In this document: positions 21,901 to 30,719 of the stretch, one piece after another
How positions within the stretch are numbered: position 1 is the stretch's first letter
How the letters are laid out: every line of letters begins with the position of its first letter
Source: Haliotis asinina
Lineage: Eukaryota > Mollusca > Gastropoda > Lepetellida > Haliotidae
Assembly: GCF_037392515.1 (NCBI RefSeq)
Contig: NC_090280.1
Location: 25,983,118 to 26,047,117, forward strand
Direction of reading: 5' to 3'
DNA: 64,000 nucleotides
Notes under the pieces: generated by a model
The model's database searches: none
The model's input: the letters and a program-made list of their open reading frames with translations, nothing else
What the model was told of the DNA's origin: nothing
Position numbers and translations under genes: made by a program

Positions 21901-24024
21901 CCCACCCCTACCCACTATCAACCACCACCCCGAAAGTTTAAAGCAGTACACTGTTAACAATTTTTGATGAATGAATTAATTAGGACTCGGTACAAAGGAA
22001 CACAATAAAGAATACATAATTCAATTGGAACGTATGACACAGAACTATGTTACTATCACATTCAAGTTCGAATGGTCCCCAATTATCAACAACAGGATCT
22101 TCATAATACTTACTTCATACTATCATCACGTTAAAGCAAGATCGACACTGATAAATTAGTCCTCAGGCACGTAGTTACTAACCCAATCCCCCACCCCACC
22201 CAATATTCGTGTATATTGGACATAACACCTGACACCCTTAGCATCAGAAACTGAAAGATTTCATCACAGATTATGGCTATGTTGTCTTGTTTCCGATAAG
22301 AACCACCAAAAAACTATTATAATGACTCAGGACATAAGGGGTCTATGTAGGTTGTATACGAGGTTCTGATACCTAAAACAAGGTAGCTTCTTACTCACAG
22401 AGGACATCCAGTACATGTCCCTGACTCCAATCAGACACCAGCCCCTCCTCCATAGCCTGGCAGCTGTAGGTGTCTCCCTGGTTCTCTCTCCTCACGTGGG
22501 TTATTGTCAGGTCATCGCCATGTGTAGGAGACTCATCACCAGATTCTGACAGGGTCCTGCCCCTCCTCCAGATGTAGGTCATGGTCAGTGAGGGGTGGTC
22601 CGGGGGCAGACTCCGGGAAGATGAGGAACATGTAAGGGTGATATTCTCACCTGGTACAGCTGAGGCAGGTCCGGAGATAGTAGGTGTGGTTGGCCTCTCT
22701 ATGAAAAATATTACAAATGCGCCGAGACCTTAACACGAGTGTCAATACACAAGTTTTTACTAAATGTGTGTTTGGCTTCTCTGTAAAAATATTTAACATA
22801 TAAACCCACTGAGACCATAATAAACTAAATAAACTGATTGCTGTCACACTTTTATTAATAAAGTATTCACAATTTTTATCAATAGCACAAAGGTCAGTGA
22901 CACGATATTACACCTAGTCGGTTAGTTAATTAAGTATAACAGTTTACAAAACTACTGCCTCTTCGTCTCGTGAACTGATTGTTTTCTCGGAGAAAGGATG
23001 GTCGGAGGTTTGACCTTTCGTACTGGTAAACAAGGACAAGTCGAGCACCGACCTGACAACTGACCCGTTTGTCATTAGGTGAAGGAGTGAAGGGGTCCCA
23101 GGTTGTCCACGATCAAGTGATCTGGGCATGAGTTTTATGAGCGAGGCATGTCCAGCTGGGAGCGGAATCAATTTCATCGCCATGTACTCCACGTGCACTA
23201 GCCTCCATCTGCTCTCTCTTCAAACACCAAAAAGGTTTCCTCATGGCAGTGCACCGCCTGCTTCTCTTAAATGCGTTCTCGGCGCCAGTCCAACTTATCA
23301 TTGTTTGCAAGTGCATATGTCAACAAATGGCGTTAAAATATGCTTTTATAGTGATAAGCAAGGTGGACCCTGATATACTGTGAGTGTACTTTATTACACT
23401 ATACATGCTGGTTGAGCGAACTATAATTCTTAAATATATATGATTAATTGCATACTTGTTTTGAGCAATCATTTATTTTCAACCCCCCCTGTTTACCCCA
23501 TTCACTACTCACGTGCTACAACGAGGACCTGTGTACATCCAGTAACTTCCTCTTCATTGTTTCCCTGACAGTAGTAAGTACCAGCGTCCTGTACAGTAAC
23601 ATTGTAGATGGTAAACCTCAGCTGTCCGGTCTGTGATGGTGGGTCCTCTCCGTTGTATGTGATCCTGGTCTTGTAGCCGGTGTAACTACTGTTGAGTACC
23701 ACTACATGGGGTGACATTTTCTTGACCAGTAACAGTCTCTCAGCAACCGAACCATTCACCCATACAGAATATAGAAAGCTGACATTCGCTGGGTTCAAGG
23801 TTATATTAACATCCTCGCCAACGCGTGTAACAGTGTATGGGCATCCAGTTGTCAAGGAGAAAAAAACTGTATAGAGAAAATGGTAATTATTATCATAAAC
23901 ACTACACACACGTATATTGAACAGTGAGAAGTATTAACCACAAGTCAAAATATATTTCAGTTTTCGGACACAGATACATACCAAACCCATAAAGTGCAGC
24001 GATCACAGTGAAAAACAGAAACAT
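15815..24024 (-). CDS. Gene 1: three-Ig-domain transmembrane receptor with tyrosine-motif tail (10 exons, 488 aa)
   Basis: Joining 23982-24024, 23513-23866, 22399-22698, 20737-21003, 20155-20280, 19982-19997, 19546-19601, 17083-17162, 16203-16271 and 15815-15970 gives 1467 nt with no internal stop. Every junction has GT-AG ends and matching phase. The product has a signal peptide (about 1-20), a V-like Ig domain (about 23-132), a C2-like Ig domain (C156, W176, C212), a second C2-like domain (C259, W271, C303), a transmembrane helix (about 330-356) followed by basic stop-transfer residues, and a 130-residue cytoplasmic tail. Tail tyrosines lie at 368, 392, 408, 423, 431, 444 and 470. The motif VVYEEI (Y470) fits the ITIM consensus, DVYATV (Y392) is close to it, and Y431-N-N fits a Grb2-type YxN. 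The architecture suggests a cell-surface receptor signalling through SH2 proteins, plausibly inhibitory and immune-related. The ligand and ortholog are unknown. Confidence 0.85.
16203..16271 (-). CDS. Gene 1 exon 9: cytoplasmic tail
   Basis: A 69-nt phase 0-0 exon, acceptor CTCCAG|T and donor ACG|GTAGGT. It codes SENAVLIDYAGPVAAEYNNC and three further residues. Y423 and Y431 are candidate phosphosites; Y431-N-N fits a YxN motif. Confidence 0.78.
16783..16972 (+). mobile_element. tRNA-like SINE in gene 1 intron 8
   Basis: Head ggggcggtggggtggcctag, a 26-base duplication-like extension in the B-box region, and tail ggaatattgctgaaagcgg followed by aaaccaaactcactcactc. It is opposite in orientation to gene 1. 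Confidence 0.9.
17083..17162 (-). CDS. Gene 1 exon 8: cytoplasmic tail with DVYATV motif
   Basis: An 80-nt exon, acceptor CCGCAG|T and donor ATCG|GTAAGT, phase 1 in and 0 out. SDVYATVQKA resembles an ITIM/ITSM core (Y392 with valine at +3) but has aspartate at -2. Y408 (RAYVGAG) follows. Confidence 0.8.
17744..17882 (-). mobile_element. tRNA-like SINE in gene 1 intron 7
   Basis: On the minus strand it has the head ggcggtgggatagcctagta, B box gggttcgattctcc, and tail aatattgctaaaagcggcgt. The core is shortened. Confidence 0.85.
18040..18196 (-). mobile_element. Second short interspersed repeat family, fragment
   Basis: It contains, on the minus strand, words seen at 12322-12556: gctcatgatgtt, ctggaatattgctgagtgcgg. 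It lies in gene 1 intron 7. Confidence 0.65.
18533..18676 (-). mobile_element. tRNA-like SINE variant with a different 3' tail
   Basis: The tRNA-like head (gagcgatagagcagctcagt, cccgggttcgattccc) is clear, but the 3' part ends gtggcttaaagccaaatttattcattcat rather than in the actc tail. It may be a related family or a chimera. Confidence 0.65.
19012..19065 (+). repeat. G-rich tract with (GGGGGTC)n
   Basis: Three ggggtcg units in a run of G-blocks could form a quadruplex on the plus strand, the non-template strand relative to antisense gene 1. It lies in intron 7. Confidence 0.7.
19246..19402 (+). mobile_element. tRNA-like SINE in gene 1 intron 7
   Basis: Head gggtggtggggcagatactagtggttag, a shortened B-box region, core tgtgtgaagtccatttctgg and tail ggaatatcgttaaaacagc followed by aaactcac. 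Confidence 0.85.
19546..19601 (-). CDS. Gene 1 exon 7: cytoplasmic tail
   Basis: A 56-nt exon, acceptor TTTCAG|A and donor AGTG|GTAAGT. It codes AGDRSMADNEAQFQQDPS, a polar acidic stretch with no recognised motif. Its frame was chosen because it connects the microexon and exon 8 without stops. Confidence 0.75.
19760..19912. repeat. Minisatellite, about four units of about 37 bp
   Basis: gtaccttaac(c/t)tatg(t/a)gagtgacc and cctgtaggagtaac alternate. It lies in gene 1 intron 6. Confidence 0.7.
19982..19997 (-). CDS. Gene 1 exon 6: 16-nt microexon
   Basis: GAGGTAAAGTGTACAG is bounded by TATTTCAG and GTGAGG. It shifts phase 1 to phase 2, exactly what is needed to join exon 5 to the open frame of exon 7. 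It adds GGKVYR, including Y368. Skipping it would put exon 7 into another frame, and exon 8 would then soon reach a TGA. Confidence 0.75.
20155..20280 (-). CDS. Gene 1 exon 5: transmembrane segment
   Basis: The acceptor is GTTACAG|C and the donor AAAG|GTATTG, phase 1 out. After a short stalk (TRELTESG) comes a 27-residue hydrophobic helix, residues 330-356, followed by the basic RKNRIKK cluster. This predicts type I topology. Confidence 0.88.
20737..21003 (-). CDS. Gene 1 exon 4: C2-like Ig domain
   Basis: A 267-nt phase 1-1 exon, acceptor TTCTAG|A and donor TTCA|GTAAGG. It contains VTVRC (C259), TVTWW (W271-W272) and SGQYTC (C303). The extra pair C263/C267 in CSAECNPACTVTW sits in the B-C region; CxxxCNPxCxxxW-type loops are seen in other C2-set receptor domains. 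A broken copy lies at 38.97-39.18 kb. Confidence 0.88.
22399..22698 (-). CDS. Gene 1 exon 3: C2-like Ig domain
   Basis: A 300-nt phase 1-1 exon, acceptor CATAG|A and donor CCTCT|GTGAGT. It contains NITLTC (C156), IW (W176) and GDTYSC (C212), the canonical B, C and F strand marks. A proline-rich linker (QRPTTPTISGP) precedes it. No right-arm copy was found. Confidence 0.88.
23513..23866 (-). CDS. Gene 1 exon 2: V-like Ig domain
   Basis: A phase 1-1 exon, as is usual for Ig domains. The acceptor is ATACAG|T and the donor CAC|GTGAGT. Landmarks are W50 and DAGTYYC (C114). The usual B-strand cysteine is absent (NITLNPAN at 35-42); C23 near the N terminus and C125 are the other cysteines, so the disulfide pattern is unusual. 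Five N-glycosylation sequons lie at residues 35, 42, 52, 73 and 103. A decayed copy is at 37.59-38.17 kb. Confidence 0.85.
23982..24024 (-). CDS. Gene 1 exon 1: signal peptide start
   Basis: ATG at 24024 opens a hydrophobic stretch MFLFFTVIAALYGF that continues into exon 2 (VFFSLTTG). The donor is TTTG|GTATGT, phase 1. This ATG was chosen because it begins the hydrophobic run and the splice phase fits the V exon. Confidence 0.8.
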
Positions 24025-24162
24025 AGTCACTACTATGGTGACTTTAGCCTAACATATGCAGTTTCTGAAATAATGTGTCACAAATTGTAGTTTCACTACA
24101 AAATATTTCCCTAGAACAATTTCCCGTTGAACCCTACCTTGTGCAACAATAATATGTCTTCA

Positions 24163-24236
24163 CTGAAGGCCCACATGGGTACAATGTGTGAAGCCCATTC
24201 CTAGGGATCACTCACCCACTCATGTGGCTATATACG
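24163..24236 (+). mobile_element. tRNA-like SINE core fragment upstream of gene 1
   Basis: cacatgggtacaatgtgtgaag and a shortened tail ending cactcacccactc. The head is missing. It lies about 140 bases upstream of the gene 1 start. Confidence 0.7.
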
Positions 24237-24466
24237 TTTACGTATTAAATGTGGCCTAACAGTATATACGAAACAGGCAATGGTGTAACAACAAGGATAA
24301 AAGAATGCCTTAGTTGGCCATAAATTGTAGTGATGCGTGTGAAATTTTAATAAATAATATCCCTCTCACCACACCTTCCACAGAGCCACATTTAATTTAG
24401 TGTTAACAGCTTATTTGGATCTTTCCTGTAACTGTGGGAGGTTATATACCATATACCTTTCTAAAA

Positions 24467-24690
24467 GTATACACTAAATGCCAAAAGAAACGTTACCCTC
24501 CTACTCTCATGAATTACTGAAAAACTATCAAATATATGTTTGGAAGGCATTAGTTTACAAGAAGCTAAACGGAACAGCTGTATGCGAAAAACTTTTCAAA
24601 TGCATGCACATCTAGGTGAAATGCATCTTCCAGAAGAATTACATTGTCCTATTTTCGTCCATGCCAAAATAAACCAATAACGGTAATTCA
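24467..24690 (+). mobile_element. Possible Tc1/mariner-type end fragment
   Basis: TA followed by cactaaatgccaaaagaaacg resembles the outer end of Tc1-like elements (CACT... AAAAGAAAC). No transposase frame follows. Weak call. Confidence 0.3.
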
Positions 24691-24827
24691 TTCATTCATT
24701 CATTGGTGAAAACAATTACAACCTGTCTTTGATATTGTGGAAAAGTGTTTGTGAAGTTAATTTTTAGATTATCTTTGTGATCATTTGTACGTGCAAAGTA
24801 ACTATACGTAAAACAATTTATCCATAG

Positions 24828-25905
24828 ATGACAATACAGTATAAAAATGGGCGAAAGATTGCTAACAACTGAAGATAGATCATCATACTAAGGACCATGG
24901 GGACTTACAGTACTTTTACTACCTGCATGGACTCTAGCTGGATTTACATCATCCCCTCAGCCATCAATAATTTAGGCACATCTAGCCATACAGTTAAAAG
25001 GACAAACATACTACGATTAAAAAAGCGAAGAGTTTGAATTTAGTTTGAATGTTGGTGGACTTACGTAACTTTTACAGTACTTTAACCCCCTTTCCAGGAT
25101 ACAGCCACTATCAATCTTAGTTATCAATTTAAACCTCCAATCATAAAATATTTATACTATTTACAAGTCTGTTATAGAATCTAATTCTTTTAAAAATGCA
25201 AGAATTAAACGAGAACTTATGTTACTAAAAACATCCTTCATAGTTTGTGATTTGAACTATTTATCCCTTGTGATGGAATATTCAACACAGTCGAGCAAGA
25301 CATGCTTGACGGTGATTATTTCATCACAAGGGATGCAGAACGGAGGATCCTCACCTTTCAAAGATATTCATGCGTATACCTGGTGTGGCCAATACGAGAT
25401 CGTCGTATGATGACCTCTTTAGATCTGGACTGACAACCCAAGTGGGTGTAACCAACATATGGATTTATTGCATGTAATTTATTGATACCTACCTGAGTGT
25501 CCAACTTCTTCTGCATCACATCACGGATGTACAATCTAATGGTAGCTTTATAATCAGTGTAGGGAATAAGAAGTAGTGTCACAGATGCAGCAAGGTCAGC
25601 CAGTGCATTACCAGAAATTCCAACATGGCTGGGTACCCAACAGAAAACGATGTCGAATTGGCCAGTAGCATGATCGTTATGCAATTCAATTATTTCGATT
25701 AAAAGTGGATGCTTGAATGACACATTTTTAATCGCCTGAAGACAGGAAAGAGATTCCGAATAGATTATATACTGTTTATGTTTAGAGTGTCTTTGAATAT
25801 ATTTAAGTGCCGTTAAAATAGAGCTGCTATCTGGTAATCGAGAAAATATTTTTCTGGACCCATCGGTAAATATGGGTTTGTAATTGCTATGTGTATACTG
25901 AGTCA
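24828..25905 (-). mobile_element. I-like LINE, 3' part (left arm copy)
   Basis: It holds the 3' UTR (24828-25350) and RNase H region (25358-25905) of an I-superfamily LINE on the minus strand. The extreme 3' tail is missing. The 5' side ends where a Tc1-like element starts with tactgagtcaaaaaaagaaac. The same LINE/Tc1 junction occurs at about 36165 in the right arm, and both copies share a deletion after ADLA that other copies (53.97 and 55.54 kb) lack. Confidence 0.8.
25358..25905 (-). pseudogene. RNase H domain of I-like LINE
   Basis: The minus-strand frame carries FTDGS (first catalytic D), IIYSESLSCLQAI (the second acidic position; other copies have YSDSLS), FCWVPSHVGISGNALAD (the H and last D of RNase H). 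IGHTRYTHEYL lies in the C-terminal region. RNase H after the RT is the mark of the I superfamily (I, Nimb, R1, LOA groups). A short deletion follows ADLA and the frame is truncated at its N terminus, so this copy is not functional. Confidence 0.82.
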
Positions 25906-26345
25906 AAAAAAGAAACTTCACAAAATGTAATTCTTAGAGATAATGAATAATTTTTCTCTGATGCTCGTATGTATCAGAAATGGGATCCCTCTCTTTCGAC
26001 TCCCCACTCAAAATCCGCTCAAACACATCCATTCGTCGTGCAAATGACCTTAGTGCAAGCGGGAAGATCAGTCATTGACGTCGCAAGAGTGTCCTCACAG
26101 ACCATCTGAAATCGGTTGCGGGCTGCCAATCTCGATTCTCCACATCCATGTCGTGGGCCAATATTGACGCCATTTCATCAACGTCAACGTCTGCTGAGGG
26201 CCCAACGTCACCTCCGATGGACCCAGAGAGACTGGAATCGAGTCGTCTTTAGCGATGGATCCAGGTTTACCCTCAGATTCGCGAACGGCAGGCATAGAGT
26301 CTGGAGACGACGTCGTAAACGGTATGACAACTGTTCTCGACTTCT
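25895..26345 (+). mobile_element. Tc1-like DNA transposon remnant
   Basis: A TA dinucleotide is followed by ctgagtcaaaaaaagaaacttc, a plausible inverted-repeat end inserted into the LINE RNase H region. About 130 bases later comes transposase coding sequence, which stops at 26345 where LINE copy B begins. The right inverted repeat is not visible. Confidence 0.7.
26043..26340 (+). pseudogene. Tc1-like transposase fragment
   Basis: The frame beginning near 26043 reads through one stop (tga at 26107-26109). It includes TPFHQRQRLLRAQRH, RDWNRVVFSDGSRFTL and VWRRRRKRYDN. The WNRVVFSD-x-SRF segment is the region of the first catalytic aspartate of DDE Tc1/mariner transposases, followed by the usual VWRR-x-x-x-RY. 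The N-terminal DNA-binding region and the second and third catalytic residues are missing. Confidence 0.82.
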
Positions 26346-26974
26346 GGTGGCACCTGTGACGAGCCACCTCCTCGTGGTGGGTGCTGGGTAACGCTAAGTG
26401 CTCGCCAACCCACCGTTGTGGACCCGGGGGCATATTTGGTCCACCAACCTGTTGGCCGTGGGTTGCAGCCCTGTGTCGGTGGAGGAGGGGATCCTGGTGG
26501 TTGAGGGCAATAGGGGTCTGCAACCGTGTTCCTGTTGCTCGACACATCAGTTTGGCCCTGACTTCACCTAAACGGGTGATTGAATGGACCCGGTTCAATC
26601 AGTCGGCTGGTCACGCCAGGCCCTGTGCATAGTGAATATTATTGCATATATCTATTTTTCTGGTCTTGGCTATTCTAAATTCAAATTATTCATGATATTG
26701 TTTTGCCTAGAGCACTATGCCAGAAGGCGGTGGCTCAAGGGCCAATCTGTCATTACTGACCTCCAGGTTCTCATTGTCTTCAGAAATTGTCATCGATGGA
26801 ACCACCTGACATTTATTCTGTTTGACAGTACTAGCTACCTGTGTCTGTATTGCTTGAGTATAACATCCCTGTAACCCTGGTGTTTCATCGTTGGTTTCCA
26901 CTTTAATGCCGTCCTTGTTGACACTCCATGGTGGGTGGGGAGCAGAGATGTCGAATCTACATCCATCCATCCAT
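26346..26974 (+). other. 5' UTR of I-like LINE copy B
   Basis: It matches the minus-strand leaders at 1-424 and 33537-34138. The GC-rich first 300 bases are followed by an AT-rich stretch, then gccagaaggcggtggctcaagggcc. ORF1 starts at 26975. Confidence 0.8.
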
Positions 26975-28161
26975 TATGGCTTCCCAACAACTCTCTGGTT
27001 CTCGATCTAAATCCAAGAGAAAGCATGTAGACTTAGAAACTGTCTCGTCTTCTGATGATGAATCAGAAACAACAAATTTAGATTCTTGGCTCCGTTTCCT
27101 GGTTGTCCAGGGAATTGAAGGACAACCATTAAAACTGAACCCTTTTGCAATATCGAAAGCAACTGCAGGAATTTGCGGCGAAGTGAAAAACGTTACTCGG
27201 CTTAGAACAGGTTCCTTGCTGGTGGAATGTGCCAGAAAACAACAGACTGTTAATTTGTTTTAAGCTCGTCAGTTTGCAAATACAAGGATTGCTGTGTCAC
27301 CACACAGAACGTTGAATTCGTGTAGAGGCATTGTTCGTGATCGGGCAAAATGTCTCTCTGACATGTTGGAAGTTGATATCACAGCAGAACTTAAGTCTCA
27401 AGAAAACAAACATGTATCTGTTGATGTTTTGTCTTGCTACAGTACCAAAATCAATTAAAGCTGGATACTTTAATATTGAGGTAGAAGTCTACATCCCTAA
27501 TCCACTTCGGTGCTTTAAATGTCAGCTGTTCGGACACGGTGCTAACACGTGCAAAAACACCCCAAAATGTTCTCGTTGTGGTGAGAAACATGAGAATGCC
27601 GACTGCACAAATGCCATCAAATGTGAAAATGTCATGGAGATCACATGTCCTCATCACGATCCTGTCCAGTCTTTGAACAACAACCTCAAATTCTCAAACT
27701 TAAACACACCATTAATATATCTTGTGCTGAGGCAAAGAAACTGTTACCAGTCACTGATAGAATCTCCACACAAAAACACTTACTCTGCTGTTGTATCTAC
27801 CTCCCGTCCAACAGTTGATCACGAGTGCCAGACCTCCATTTCCTGAGTCTCAGAAAAACAGAACATTCTGTATACAATTTCTGATGAGGATACAGGAACA
27901 TCCACCCAGACAGACATGATGCTTGAACCAAAAAATCACCATGAACCTGAAAGGAAAACGACAATGTCCAGAAAAGAACAGAAACAACAAAGACGAAAGG
28001 CAGCCAGGGCCCTTAAACATATTGAGGTGCCTTTACCATTACAAGTGCCTGTAGAGGTTCATAACACCTATGAACCACTAGATATGGAGACCAGCCCTTC
28101 ACAGTCACCCCAGCATAAAGGGACTTCGTCTCGTTCACGCTCTCCTAATGAGCCCCCATGA
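26975..28161 (+). pseudogene. ORF1 (gag-like nucleic-acid-binding protein) of LINE copy B
   Basis: ATG at 26975. Segments 26975-27263, 27331-27846 and 27916-28161 are in different frames or separated by stops. They carry LKLNPFAISKATAGICGEVK, close to copy C (LKLNPFAVSKGIQGIAGDVK), then CCHC zinc knuckles CFKCQLFGHGANTC and CSRCGEKHENADC, and a basic, Ser/Pro-rich C terminus. In I-type LINEs ORF1 coats the element RNA. At least two frame breaks are present. Confidence 0.82.
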
Positions 28162-29195
28162 GCTGCTCTCATAATGTTATCCAGTGGAATTGCAGAAGCC
28201 TTAGAAACAATTTTAATGATCTTCAACTATTAGCACAAGATTTTAAACCATCAGCTTTTAGTTTACAAGAGACATACCTGAAAAGTACAGATAGATTTGA
28301 CTTGCGTCAGTATAACTCATTTCATTCGTTTTCACCTCCAGATGACAAAGCCACTGGTGGTGCTTCTATTTTGGTGAGGCAGGGTGTTATTCATGGCCCT
28401 GTTCCACTTAAAAGCAATCTTTAGGCTGTTCCTATAACGACTTTCTTTACAAATAACGTTCACGCTTTGTTCCCTGTACATTTCACCATCTTCAGCTGTT
28501 CAGCCGTCTGATCTTCAGGAGCTATACGACCAACTTCCCAAACCCTGTATTATCATGGGTGATCTTAATGGGCATAACCCTTTATGGGGAAGTACTGATA
28601 CTAACAATAAAGGGAAAATACTTGAAGACTTCATATCTAATAACAACTATGCATATTTAATGATGGATCAGCTACTTATTTACATCCTGGTGCAGGAACG
28701 TATTCTGCACTTGATTTGTCTCTCTCAGATCCCGATATATACAATGAGTTTGAATGGTCAGTCCATGATGACCTTTGTGGAAGTGACCATTTTCCAACAA
28801 TGCGCGCAGCTATAAATCCTACTGATACCCCATCTGCAACTAGGTGGAATTTTAGCAAGGCCAACTGGCCATTATTTCGGACACTCTGCACTGAAAACTT
28901 GAATAATGACGTTTTTGTCAATAGTCTGGATCCGATTCAGGTATTCTCTGATAAACTGAAGAATATAGCTAATGAAACTATACCTAAGTCCTCTGCAACC
29001 TCACACGTTCGTAAACCATGGTTTAATGATGAATGTAAACAGGCAAGAAAGAACAGGAAGAAGGCCGAGAAGTATTTTCGGCGACATCTTACAGTCCATA
29101 ATTTAGACAAAGTTAAAATTCTAAACGCTAAGGCTCGACGCGCCTTCAAGCAGAATAAGCGTCAATCTTGGCGAAAGTATGTTTCCAAGATAAAT
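28158..29195 (+). pseudogene. ORF2 endonuclease region of LINE copy B
   Basis: The start codon at 28158 overlaps the ORF1 stop region, as is common in this group. Recognisable APE-type endonuclease motifs are QWNCRSLRNN, SLQETYL (catalytic E), MGDLNGHNPLWGS (D/N-H strand) and GSDHFP (the SDH motif near 28780). A linker to the RT follows, ending KYVSKIN. Stops or frame changes occur near 28425, 28555 and 28716. Copy C lacks this whole domain. Confidence 0.82.
29184..29195 (+). repeat. Target-site duplication of LINE copy C, left
   Basis: tccaagataaat is repeated exactly at 34139-34150. Confidence 0.85.
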
Positions 29196-30054
29196 GAGTG
29201 AGTGTGCTAATATTTAGCGTCACATCGGCAATATCACAGCCATATCGTGACGAGAACATTCAACTATGAAAAACAACATATATACATTATAAAAATCTGT
29301 CAACGAAGGACAGTAAAAGAACTAGAATATCACAATTTGAATTGAAACTAGCATGGAAAGTTAAAACTAATAGCACTGTTTAGACAATACAGTATAAAAT
29401 CAGACTATAGATCGCCAACAACAGAAGGTAGATCACCACACTAGGAACCATGGGGACTTACAGTACCTTTGCTACCTACATGGACCCTAGTTGGATTTAC
29501 ACCATCCCTTCAGCTGCTGGCGATTGTACGAAAAATATGCCGAAATTAAAATCACATGAATATTACGATTAAAATCATTGTAGACTTAAATTTACTGTGA
29601 ATGCTTTTGGACTTACGTACCCTCTCAGGAGGACAATAATTTTACAATACTTCAACCCCCTTTGAGGGTACAGCCACCAACAATTCAATTTACTAATCCA
29701 AACTACCAATCATTAAAATACATCTATTTACACAACATAATATTCAAAATTCCACAAAAAAATCAACTTCTTTTAAAAAAAAACAATAATTAAATGTGAA
29801 TTAACGCTGGTAAAAAGATCCTTCATTGTTTTAACTGTGAAATACTTATCCCTTGTGATGGAGAATTCGACAGTCAAGCAGAATATGCTTGACAGATGCA
29901 CATAAGTTTATCTAGTATGGCCAATACGACATCGTCGTAAAACAACCTCTTCAAATATGGACTGACAGCCCAAGTAGGTGTAACCAATATACGGTTTTAT
30001 TTCATGTAATTTATTTATACCTACTTGGGTGTCCCACTTCTTTTGCATCAGATC
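29196..30054 (-). other. 3' part of LINE copy C: RNase H C terminus and 3' UTR
   Basis: Minus-strand frame at 30054-29908 reads IRDLMQKKWDTQVGINKLHE and RCRIGHTR, as in the other RNase H tails. Then comes the UTR with the conserved ggactgta/ccttcag blocks and the terminal tail aatattagcacactcactc. Confidence 0.8.
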
Positions 30055-30424
30055 ACGGATGAATGAATGAATGAATGAGTGAATGAATGTCTTTATTTCC
30101 TCCAAAATACTTTCGAAGATTAAGCATTTATGATATCAGTCAACTACATATATACAGTTACATATATACATATGATAATAACAAAGCATATATATTTATA
30201 GCAGATGGATATTCACATGAGTGGTAGTTTAGAAAGTATACATCAAAGAGTCTTTTAAGGCATAGATATAGTTTGAAAAGTGTAATGTGATGGTTTGCCA
30301 TGCTGCTTCGTCAAGGCCAGGGATCTGAAGTTTGGCACCACAAAAAAGTACAAGGGCATCTTCATCATCCAGCATTTCAATTAATACATACACATCTATA
30401 TCCAATATGTCAAGTAGTGTATAA
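30055..30424 (-). mobile_element. CR1/L2-like LINE 3' end nested in LINE copy C
   Basis: In reverse complement it matches 9.48-9.81 kb: the same 3' UTR words (ctggatacatgta / tggatatagatgtgt, tttatgatatcagtcaactac antisense, aataaagacattcattcattc). It is a severely 5'-truncated insertion with an ATTC tail, and host RNase H sequence is missing at the site. Confidence 0.85.
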
Positions 30425-30640
30425 TTTGAATATATTTAAGAGCTGTTAATATGGCGTTAGCTTCTGCTGTAAAAACTGTTATCTGGTAATCTAGAAGATA
30501 TTGTTCTGGATCCAATGACAGTGGCACAAGCCACAGCGCCACCGTCCTTGGACCCATCTGTAAATAAGGATTTATAATTGCTATATTTATGTTTCAGTTG
30601 ATTATATTCTTGTTTATACTGTAATTCATTCGTTTCTGAT
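30425..30640 (-). pseudogene. RNase H domain, N-terminal half, of LINE copy C
   Basis: YKSLFTDGSKDGGAVA (first catalytic D) and RTISSRLPD are intact. The frame then ends at the CR1/L2-like insertion. The distal part resumes at about 30053, so roughly 300 bases present in copies at 54 and 55.5 kb are missing. Confidence 0.8.
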
Positions 30641-30719
30641 TTTTTAAAAGTCGTTAATGTTAGGTCAACTTGTGGCCTAACCAACTGCCAAGGAGGAGAA
30701 GAGAGAAGACGGAAAGGAG

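Noticed and set aside
26381..26632. Host gene in the GC-rich frame after the Tc1 remnant
   Set aside because: The same sequence occurs at three LINE 5' ends, so it is retrotransposon leader.
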